Source: Acidobacteriota bacterium (GTDB lineage Bacteria; Acidobacteriota; Vicinamibacteria; Vicinamibacterales; 2-12-FULL-66-21). Taken from it: 64,000 bases of DNA. Location of the stretch: assembly GCA_003222675.1 (NCBI GenBank), contig QHWT01000043.1, positions 1 to 64,000 on the forward strand, read 5' to 3'. Of the stretch, positions 27,012-34,442 are shown piece after piece; position 1 is the stretch's first letter; the number at the start of each line of letters is the position of its first letter. Below the pieces are notes generated by a model, which saw nothing but the letters and a program-made list of their open reading frames with translations, searched no databases and was not told the DNA's origin. The position numbers were made by a program, and so were the translations under genes.

Positions 27012-27190
27012 TTACTGCCGCCGACTGGCGACAGTGGTGGTGGCCACGTCGAGGAGACGCGCCGCGTCGCGAAGATCGCCGGGCGACGTGATGTTGTAGC
27101 GCTCCAACACCTGCGGGCGCAGCCTTTTCGCGTAGCTGATCAACGGCGCGCCCGTCATCCCCTGCGGCGGCACGAACGATACCCTGGCGC
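27012..27190 (-). pseudogene. Tyrosine recombinase C-terminal remnant, int3
   Basis: Reading the minus strand and ending at a TAA at 27012-27014 gives LERYNITSPGDLRDAARLLD, the catalytic-Tyr end of the same integrase family as int1 and int2, followed by a short tail VATTTVASRRQ. Upstream sequence soon stops matching an integrase. It is all that is left of a third recombinase. Confidence 0.75.
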
Positions 27191-27327
27191 CTGCCGCTCT
27201 ACCACCGGACCGCTTCGAGAGGGTGAATCGCCTGCGGGGAGCGACCGAAACGGATGCGCCGGCGCCTATCGAACGATGCGTCTGGGTCCCTGACGAAACG
27301 GCGCTCGCGGGCCGTCCAACTACAGTG

Positions 27328-29275
27328 ATGAAGAAGTCAGCGACGGTTGTTCTGTTCGCCGCTCAAATCCTGGCGGTAGCAGTCGGCCAGACGCCGCGGT
27401 CATCTGCCTCGCCGATTTTCACGATCGAAACAGACGAATTCTGGCTGAACCTGCATCACTTCCTCTACGTCCTCGGCCGTGCGCAGGCGCAGGTTCCGGA
27501 CGCGTCTCGGCCCGCCGTCGCAGGCGCACCGGCGGACGCTGAGCGTGGACTGACGGGTTCTCACCGAGGCCGAGCGAAAGTCTTGGGGCGAGGCCCTGAG
27601 CACCTACGCGAAGGCGCTGAGCCTCAAGGATGTTCTCTTCGACGATCCATTGCCGGCGCTGGGAAGAGCCCTTGCCGATGTCGACGAGACAGCAGCGTTA
27701 ACGGACGCAGCGATCGATCCAACCGCGCGAGCGGCGCTCGAACGCGCAGCGCCGATTTACCGGAAGGCATGGTGGCCTGCGCATCGCGCGGCGAATCGTG
27801 TGTGGCGATCGTCGGTCGAGGAGCTCGTCGATCGTCACGGCCGAACGATTCTTGACTTCATCACCAGAGCCTACGCGCTCGGATGGCCGGCGGGCGGCTA
27901 TCCGGTGCATGTGTCCGCTTATGCGAATTGGGCTGGGGCGTATTCCTCGACCCGGAGCAACATGCTTGTGGTGTCGAGTCTCGACAAGGCCACCCAGGGT
28001 CTTCGCGGGCTCGAGACGATTTTCCACGAACCCATGCATCAATGGGACAACCAGGTTTTTGCGGCGCTGGGTGTCCAGGGAAAGGCCCTCAAGGTCAGCG
28101 TGCCGCGTGATCTTCCACATGCCATGATCTTCTTCACGGCGGGCGAGGCGGTCCGCCGCGCGTTACCCGAGTACGTGCCTACCGCCGACGCGTTTGATAT
28201 CTGGCGGCTGCAGCTGTCTGGCTCTTCGTTGCCTGCCGCGCGCCTCAAACCGCTCCTCCAGCAAATCTGGCTGCCGTATCTTGACGGACGCGGCACGCGC
28301 GACGAAGCCCTGGCCGCACTTCTCGCGGCCGCAGCACAGGCCTCTGGGACTTCGCCCATCTTCACGATCGAGACCGATGAATTCTGGCTCAATCTGCATC
28401 ACTTCCTGTACGTGCTTGGCCGTGCGGAAGCAAAGATCCGCGACGCGTCGCGGTCTGCCGTTGTCGATGCGCCGGCCGAGGCGGAGCGCGGCGCAGTGAC
28501 TCTCAGCGACGAAGAGCGGAAGACATGGGCAGATGCCGTGACCGCGTATGCGTCGGGCCTGAGTCGCAAGGATCCGATTGTCGACGAATCCTTGGCCGCG
28601 ATAGTCGGGGCGCTTGTCGCGTTGGATGGCGGAACCGCGATATCAGGTGCTCCGATTGATTCTGCCGCTCGAACAGTCCTCGAGCGCGCGGCGCCGATCT
28701 ATCGCAAGGCGTGGTGGCCCTCGCATCGCGCAAGCAACCAGTCGTGGCGAGCATCGATCCAGCCGTTGATCGATCGACACGGGCAGACAGTGCTCTCCTT
28801 GATCACGCGGTGGTACGGAATGTCATGGCCTGCCAGAGGATACCCGGTGCATCTCGTCACATACGCCCACCCGTTGGGCGCCTACTCGACGTCGCGCGGT
28901 GGCCTCATCATGTCCACGAACGCGAAGTCCGGCCTGCAGGGCCTGAATGGCCTTGAGATGGCCTTTCACGAAGCGATGCATCAATGGGACGATGACGTCC
29001 TGCGACTGCTTCGCGGACATGCCGACAAGATTGGCAAGGATGTGCCGGATAGTCTGCCGCACGCGATGATTTGGATGACGGCCGGCGAGGCTGTTCGAGG
29101 CGCCGTGCCAGAGCACGTTCCTTACGCTGAAGTCTTTGGGCTATGGAAGCGTGCCATGGCGCCACTCGTTGTCCCACTGAACGAGATATGGAAACCGTAC
29201 CTCGAGGGCCATGGGACGCGCGACGAAGCTCTGGCCTCGCTCGTGGCGGTCGTGACCGGCGGACCCCGCCGCTAG
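27328..29275 (+). pseudogene. Secreted two-copy HExxH protein, one frameshift
   Basis: Starts with a signal peptide (MKKSATVVLFAAQILAVAVG). After about 75 codons the frame changes near 27555 (an extra base in GACGGGTT) and continues to 29275. The protein consists of two homologous units of about 310 residues, each opening with SPIFTIETDEFWLNLHHFLYVLG in near-identical form and each carrying an HExxH motif (FHEPMHQWDN, FHEAMHQWDD) plus a later FTAGEAVRRALPEYVP / MTAGEAVRGAVPEHVP segment. A zinc hydrolase is suggested; the family is unknown to me. With the frame restored it would be about 649 residues. Confidence 0.7.
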
Positions 29276-29492
29276 AAGGTCAGTATCGAGAAACGCAGTA
29301 CGCACGGCTCCGTCGGAACGCCGCAGCCGCTTGCGAACTGCGCTCAGTGACGATCGACGCGGATCTGAGGGACGCATTGCGTCGCGGAGCGAGCATGGCT
29401 GCAGCCGAGCTCCGATGTCTCGTGATCTCAACTTCTGCACGCTTCGCAGACACGCCGATGCCCCACACCCGAAGACCTGATACGATCCAGAC

Positions 29493-29900
29493 GTGGCTCT
29501 CGACGAACGCGCTTTCTTTACCGACAAGGCGGAAACCCGCTCAGGCCGGTATACCTGCCCGAAATGCCGGCGGACCGGCGACTACAGCATCCGCTGGGTC
29601 CGGCGATCGAAGAAGGATCGCCTTCCCGCAGGTGCTGACGACGTGGATCGCGCGAAGTTCGCAAAACTGCGCGACTATCTCCTGCGGCTGGACGACGAGG
29701 TCATCTGCAAGACGTGCGGCAAGAAGTTCGATATCCCGTCGCAGCAGTCGATGGTGTTCGTCGACCAGCTGGCGGGTCTCCCGAACGACGAGGAACTCGA
29801 AAAGGAGATCGCGGCGGCGGCGGACGCCGGCGATGAGCCAGTCGAAACGAAGCGTCCGGCCGCGCCGCGGTTCAGACCGAACTCCGGCGGCTGGAAGTAG
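29493..29900 (+). CDS. Zinc-ribbon protein of unknown function
   Basis: A 135-residue soluble protein with two CxxC pairs (CPKC near residue 22 and CKTC near 73), enough for one split zinc ribbon. A basic stretch RWVRRSKKDR lies between them and an acidic, alanine-rich tail follows. I do not recognise the family. It starts with GTG, has no ribosome binding site, and a TACGAT -10-like box ends 6 nt before, so it may be leaderless. The molybdenum hydroxylase operon begins 51 nt after its stop. Confidence 0.65.
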   Translation: MALDERAFFTDKAETRSGRYTCPKCRRTGDYSIRWVRRSKKDRLPAGADDVDRAKFAKLRDYLLRLDDEVICKTCGKKFDIPSQQSMVFVDQLAGLPNDEELEKEIAAAADAGDEPVETKRPAAPRFRPNSGGWK

Positions 29901-29951
29901 TCGACACGCTCGCTGATTCTGGAGAACGAGCGATACCGTGAAGGAGCTTCC

Positions 29952-30557
29952 ATGAGCAAGAAGCAGAACGACGGCCTGTCGCGCCGGCAGTTCCTCAGGG
30001 GCTCGGCGCTCACCGCCGCCGGAACCACAATCCTCAATTCCGGATTGCTCGCACATGCGGAAAGCCCCACCAGCAATGCCGTCGGCCCCGGTCCCGTTCC
30101 CATCACCTTGCGGATCAACGGGAAGGACCACGACCTTTCGGTGGAACCGCGGACCACGCTGGCCGATGCGCTGCGTGACACCCTGCATCTGACGGGAACC
30201 AAGGTCGTCTGCGACCGCGGCGCATGTTCTGCGTGCACCGTCTGGATCGACGGCATACCGGTGAACTCCTGCCTCACCTTCGTACTCGATGTAGGCCAGC
30301 GCGAGGTGACCACGATCGAGGGACTCGGCACGCCTGACCACATGCATCCCGTACAAGCCGCGTTCGTCGAGTACGATGCGGCGCAGTGTGGCTACTGTAC
30401 GCCCGGCATGGTGATGAGCACCGCGGCGCTGCTGAAATCGAATCCGAATCCGACACTCGAGGACGTCCAGCATGCGGTCAGCGGAAATCTTTGCCGCTGC
30501 GGTACATATCCGAAGGTTTTCGCGGCGGCGCTCGCGGCTGCACGGAAGGGAGCCTGA
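29952..30557 (+). CDS. Periplasmic (2Fe-2S) subunit of a xanthine-dehydrogenase family enzyme (PaoA/YagT-like)
   Basis: Electron-transfer subunit of 201 residues. A Tat signal (SRRQFLRGSALTAAG) sends it, folded and with partners, to the periplasm. The plant-type [2Fe-2S] cluster uses CDRGACSACTVW plus NSC, the second cluster CGYCTPGM plus CRCGTYP, the normal four-helix arrangement. A GAAGGAG ribosome binding site precedes the ATG. The next gene begins 2 nt after the stop. The subunit order small, large, FAD and the Tat signal on the small subunit resemble periplasmic aldehyde oxidoreductase PaoABC; the substrate is inferred only. Confidence 0.9.
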   Translation: MSKKQNDGLSRRQFLRGSALTAAGTTILNSGLLAHAESPTSNAVGPGPVPITLRINGKDHDLSVEPRTTLADALRDTLHLTGTKVVCDRGACSACTVWIDGIPVNSCLTFVLDVGQREVTTIEGLGTPDHMHPVQAAFVEYDAAQCGYCTPGMVMSTAALLKSNPNPTLEDVQHAVSGNLCRCGTYPKVFAAALAAARKGA

Positions 30558-30559
30558 TC

Positions 30560-32959
30560 ATGCCCCCGGCCAATCAACAACAACAGAAAAAGAAGCAGCA
30601 GATAAAAGAGGAACCTCGCGCGGTCACAGAGAAAACGCAGGATCAGGCCGCTCGGGAAAAGCCGGGGACACGCAAGGAATCCGTGTATTTCGGCATTCCA
30701 GGCACGGAACCGCTGACGAGGATCGAGCGCACCGTTCCTGCCGACGAGCCGCCGGCGCTCCCTCCGAACGATCAGCTGAAGTACATCGGAAACCGTGTTC
30801 CGCGCCAGGATGGCCGCTTCAAGACGACCGGCGCCGCGAAGTACCCGAGCGACACGCATCTTCCAAACATGCTGTACGGCAAATTCCTCAGTTCGACCGT
30901 GCCGCATGCGCGCGTCAGTTCCGTCGATACGTCTTCGGCCGAGAGACACCCCGGCGTCAAAGCCGTGCATGTGATCGAGAACGATCTGCTGAGCGCGCAG
31001 GTGCTCGACAAGACGAAAGAGGTTCAATCGAAGTACCCGGTCATCCGATACTCGGGTCAGCCGATCGCCGCGGTCGCGGCGACTTCGCCGCAAGCGGCGC
31101 AGGAAGCTGTCAGCCTGATCAAGGTGCAGTACGAGGAACTGCCGTTCGTTCTCGGCGCGGACGAAGCACGCAGGCCGGACGCTCCCAAGGTATTTCCCGC
31201 GCCTGCGGCGCAGGCCGAGACTGCCGGAGGAGGCGGTGGCAGCGAGAAGGTGCCCCAGAGCGGGAATGTGCGTGGCCCTGAGCGCAAGGATGCGGGTGAT
31301 GTTGCGAAAGGCTTCGCTGCTTCCGACGCAATGGTCGAAGGCGAATTCCGCACGCAGGTGCAGACACACTCTGCGCTCGAGCCGCACGGCGTCGTTGCGG
31401 ACTGGAAGCCGGACATGCTGACCGTCTCTGCTTCCACCCAGAGCACGATGAGCGTGCGCGACGAGCTCGCGACGATCTTCAAACTCCCGAAGAGCAAAGT
31501 CCGTGTGCTCACCGAATATATGGGCGGCGGCTTCGGCGCAAAGTTTGGCGCCGGCAATGTCGGAGTGGTAGCCGTGCACCTTTCAAAGAAAGCCGGCGCG
31601 CCGGTCAAGCTCTTCTCCGATCGCAAGGAAGAGCACTGGACGGGTGGAAATCGCCCTGACTCACAGCAGCACGTCAAGATCGGCGCCACCAGGGATGGCA
31701 AGCTGCAAGCGATCCAGTTCACCAGCTACGGGACCGCAGGTGTGGGCACCGGCGCGGGCACCGCGGGCCCGGCGCACGCGATGTACAAATGCGACAACCT
31801 GAAGACGGAAGAGTATGACGTGTTCACCAACGCGAGTCCTGGTACTGCCTTCCGCGCGCCGGGACATCCGCCAGGCTGTTTCGCTCTCGAGCAGGCGATG
31901 GACCAACTGGCCGAGAAACTCGGCATGGATCCGCTTGTTATTCGAGACCTGAACGACGAGAGTCCCGCGCGTCGCGAGGAGCGGCGGATCGGCGCGGAGA
32001 AGTTCGGATGGAAGCAGAAGTTCCGCAGGCCGAACAGCGATCCAGGTCCGATCAAACGTGGTGTGGGTGTTGCGCAATCCGTCTGGTATCGCATCGTCAA
32101 CATGGACTCCGGCGTCGAGGTCCGCATCAATCGCGACGGCTCGGTGGAAGCGCTCTCGGCCGTTCAGGACATCGGCGGCGGCATCAAGACAGTGATCGCA
32201 CAGGTGGTTGCGGAGGAACTCGGGATCCAGCCAAGGGATGTCCAAGTCACGATCGGTGACACCGTATCGCCGCCAGGGCCGCCATCGGGCGGCAGCATGA
32301 CGACGACCTCGATCACTCCTGCTGTCCGGAATGCCGCGTATAAGGCAAAGCAGCAATTGCTCGCGCACGTGAAGGCGCCGCTCAGGGGTGCAGACCCTGT
32401 TTCGTTGAGTCTGAAGCAACTGGCGGCCAGGTTGCCGATCGAGATGGTCAGCGCCACTGCGCAGCGCAGTCCGGAGTACGGCAAGCGCGAAGGCATGTTC
32501 CTCGGCGGCGTGCAGTTCGTTGAGGTGAGGGTGGACACCGAGACCGGGATCGTCAAGGTCGAGCACGTGGTCGCCGTGCACGATTGCGGCCGGCCGATGA
32601 ACATGCTGCAACTCGAAAGTCAGGTCAACGGCGGCGTTTTGCAGGGCATCTCGTATGCGCTGTACGAGAATCGCCGTCTCGACCGCAACACCGGCATCAT
32701 GGTGAATCCGAACCTCGAACAGTACAAGATTCTGGGAGCGAAAGAGACGCCGACGATCGAGGTGCATATCATCGAGCACTACCTGGCGCGGAGTTCCACC
32801 GACGCGGGAGGGATCGGCGAACCGGCGACGATCCCGACCGCCGCCGCGATCGCCAATGCGTTCTACAACGCGACCGGTGTCCGCGTGCGCGAGCTGCCGA
32901 TAACTCCGGCGCGCGTGCTGGCCGCGCTCGGCAACTTGCGGCAAGGAGCGACAGCATGA
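30560..32959 (+). CDS. Molybdopterin-binding subunit, xanthine-dehydrogenase family (PaoC/YagR-like)
   Basis: Catalytic subunit of 799 residues that holds the Mo-cytosine dinucleotide cofactor and oxidises aldehydes or N-heterocycles. Visible: the aldehyde-oxidase a/b hammerhead start YIGNRVPRQDGRFKTTGAAKY, the MGGGFGAKF cofactor loop, GTAFRAPGHPPG, and the catalytic Glu in GGIGEP near the end. It has no signal of its own and is presumably carried by the Tat-bearing small subunit. Odd: the first 70 or so residues are a Lys/Gln/Glu-rich extension (NQQQQKKKQQIKEE) not part of the fold. Its stop overlaps the FAD-subunit start (ATGA). Confidence 0.91.
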   Translation: MPPANQQQQKKKQQIKEEPRAVTEKTQDQAAREKPGTRKESVYFGIPGTEPLTRIERTVPADEPPALPPNDQLKYIGNRVPRQDGRFKTTGAAKYPSDTHLPNMLYGKFLSSTVPHARVSSVDTSSAERHPGVKAVHVIENDLLSAQVLDKTKEVQSKYPVIRYSGQPIAAVAATSPQAAQEAVSLIKVQYEELPFVLGADEARRPDAPKVFPAPAAQAETAGGGGGSEKVPQSGNVRGPERKDAGDVAKGFAASDAMVEGEFRTQVQTHSALEPHGVVADWKPDMLTVSASTQSTMSVRDELATIFKLPKSKVRVLTEYMGGGFGAKFGAGNVGVVAVHLSKKAGAPVKLFSDRKEEHWTGGNRPDSQQHVKIGATRDGKLQAIQFTSYGTAGVGTGAGTAGPAHAMYKCDNLKTEEYDVFTNASPGTAFRAPGHPPGCFALEQAMDQLAEKLGMDPLVIRDLNDESPARREERRIGAEKFGWKQKFRRPNSDPGPIKRGVGVAQSVWYRIVNMDSGVEVRINRDGSVEALSAVQDIGGGIKTVIAQVVAEELGIQPRDVQVTIGDTVSPPGPPSGGSMTTTSITPAVRNAAYKAKQQLLAHVKAPLRGADPVSLSLKQLAARLPIEMVSATAQRSPEYGKREGMFLGGVQFVEVRVDTETGIVKVEHVVAVHDCGRPMNMLQLESQVNGGVLQGISYALYENRRLDRNTGIMVNPNLEQYKILGAKETPTIEVHIIEHYLARSSTDAGGIGEPATIPTAAAIANAFYNATGVRVRELPITPARVLAALGNLRQGATA

Positions 32960-33912
32960 TTGCCAAATTCCAGTGGCAGGACGCGCGCACCGTTCAAGAC
33001 GCCATCGCCCAACTCGACGGCACGTCGATGGTAAAAGCCGGCGGCATCGACGTCATGGATCGCCTCAAAGAGGGGCTGGATTCGCCGGCAACGCTGGTCA
33101 ACATCCGCACAATTCCAGGTCTCGATCAGATCCGTGAGGATGCGACGGGTCTACACATCGGTCCGATGGTGACGCTCGATCAGCTCGATAAGAACGAGAC
33201 AGTCCGCGCGAGCTACACCGCTCTGGCCGACGCCGCCGGCCACGCAGCGACGCCGCACATCCGCAACGTCGCGACTGTCGGCGGGAACATCCTGCAGCGG
33301 CCGCGTTGCTGGTACTTTCGCAACGAGCAGTTCCACTGCCTGAAGAAAGGCGGCGACCGCTGCTTCGCCCAGGATGGAGAGAACGAGTACCACGCCATCT
33401 TCGGCAACCAGATCTGCGCGATCGTGCACCCATCGGCTGTCGCTGTTGCACTCCTTGCGCTGGGCGCCACTTTCGAAGTGACAGGCAAGCGCGGCGAGCG
33501 GCAGGTCCCGAGCGAACAGTTCTTCGTCCGGCCGGATGAGGACGTGCACCGCGAGCACACGCTCGCTGCCGATGAACTTCTGACGGCAATCAACATCCCG
33601 AAACCGGCGAGTGGAACCCGCTCGGCGTACATGAAGCTCGGCGAGAAGGAATCGTTCGACTGGCCGATCGCTGAAGTCGCCGTGGTACTCGGCGCAAGAC
33701 CTGGGGTCGTCCTCGGTGCTGCCGCGCCGGTCCCGTGGCGCGCGGTCGGTGCCGAACGGATCCTTGCCGGCAATCCGATCAACGAAGACACGGCGCGCGC
33801 GGCGGCCAAGGCTGCATTGCAGGGAGCGACTCCGCTGAGGAACAACTCTTACAAACTGCCGATCTTCGAGACGATCGTTCGCCGGACGATCCTGGCGGCC
33901 GCCAGGGCCTAG
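32956..33912 (+). CDS. FAD-binding subunit with extra Cys cluster (PaoB/YagS-like)
   Basis: FAD subunit of 318 residues passing electrons from the Fe-S subunit. The FAD domain shows a KAGGID motif and IRNVATVGGNI; the C-terminal CO-dehydrogenase flavoprotein domain follows. Between them lies a Cys-rich insertion (RPRCWYFRN, FHCLKKGGDRCFA, NQICAIVHPS) that in YagS/PaoB-type subunits binds a [4Fe-4S] cluster. This supports a PaoABC-like enzyme rather than a CO dehydrogenase. The start overlaps the previous stop by 4 nt. A heptamer array starts 22 nt after the stop. Confidence 0.9.
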   Translation: MIAKFQWQDARTVQDAIAQLDGTSMVKAGGIDVMDRLKEGLDSPATLVNIRTIPGLDQIREDATGLHIGPMVTLDQLDKNETVRASYTALADAAGHAATPHIRNVATVGGNILQRPRCWYFRNEQFHCLKKGGDRCFAQDGENEYHAIFGNQICAIVHPSAVAVALLALGATFEVTGKRGERQVPSEQFFVRPDEDVHREHTLAADELLTAINIPKPASGTRSAYMKLGEKESFDWPIAEVAVVLGARPGVVLGAAAPVPWRAVGAERILAGNPINEDTARAAAKAALQGATPLRNNSYKLPIFETIVRRTILAAARA

Positions 33913-33934
33913 GCCACGTGCTGTCGAAAACCGT

Positions 33935-34004
33935 GTCAATGCCAAATGCCAAATGCCAAAAACCTGCCGTTTGGCATTGAGCATTGGGCATTCAGCATTG
34001 ACGG
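33935..34004. repeat. Inverted heptamer array F (AATGCCA / TTGGCAT)
   Basis: The left arm is GTCAATG CCAAATG CCAAATG CCAAAAA (33935-33962); the right arm is TTTGGCA TTGAGCA TTGGGCA TTCAGCA TTGACGG (33970-34004). A 7-nt loop separates them and the arms pair almost perfectly. The word is the same as in arrays C and K. Confidence 0.8.
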
Positions 34005-34047
34005 GCAGGCGGTCTTGTCACCAGCCTGCTATGTCAGGGATACCTCG

Positions 34048-34299
34048 ATGCGCGAATTCATGGACGAGGACGACTCGCCGGTCGAGACTCAGCTGCCGCA
34101 CGTGTGCGAGATGCTGCGTACGAAGAACGCCTTCGGCAACCATGTCGGGTACCGTGCGTGGCAGAGGGGCGAGAGTTCGACCGCGGTCTATTGGTGTCTT
34201 TACACCATGGGCACCGTCGGACCCGATGACCAGCTCGTTCATCCGCATAAGTGCTGCTGCGGCCGCGCCTGCTTTCACCGCGAAACCGACATCTCTTGA
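34048..34299 (+). CDS. Small Cys-rich protein of unknown function
   Basis: An 83-residue protein; codon use is strongly coding-like. It is acidic at the start (MREFMDEDDSP), then LPHVCEMLRTKNAFGNHVG, an aromatic middle (YRAWQRGESSTAVYWCLYTMG) and a Cys/His cluster HPHKCCCGRACFH at the end. This could bind a metal ion. No signal peptide. I do not know the family. It lies between the molybdenum enzyme operon and the FG-GAP gene, so cotranscription with the former is possible. Confidence 0.6.
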   Translation: MREFMDEDDSPVETQLPHVCEMLRTKNAFGNHVGYRAWQRGESSTAVYWCLYTMGTVGPDDQLVHPHKCCCGRACFHRETDIS

Positions 34300-34363
34300 A
34301 TCGGCGGGCACAGTGCTCGGCGTGAGCGTGCAGCGCTGGCGTCAGCGGAGGACCTAGCAAGTT

Positions 34364-34381
34364 CGCCTTCCTGCGAAGGCG
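34364..34381. terminator. Short GC hairpin
   Basis: Stem CGCCTTC / GAAGGCG with a 4-nt loop, 65 nt after the small Cys-rich gene. No U-tract. It is related in sequence to the CTTCCGCCT palindromes of this window, so it may be a degenerate copy of that element instead of a terminator. Confidence 0.35.
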
Positions 34382-34442
34382 GACCGCCCTCACCAACGTG
34401 ATGTGCGCTGCAGCGTCGATTGTGGTCCAGAATGACGCCCGG

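Noticed and set aside
27170-27210. tRNA D-arm-like sequence on the minus strand (GGTGGTAGAGCGG)
   Set aside because: No acceptor, anticodon or T-arm can be built around it; it is outside the 45-nt att repeat.
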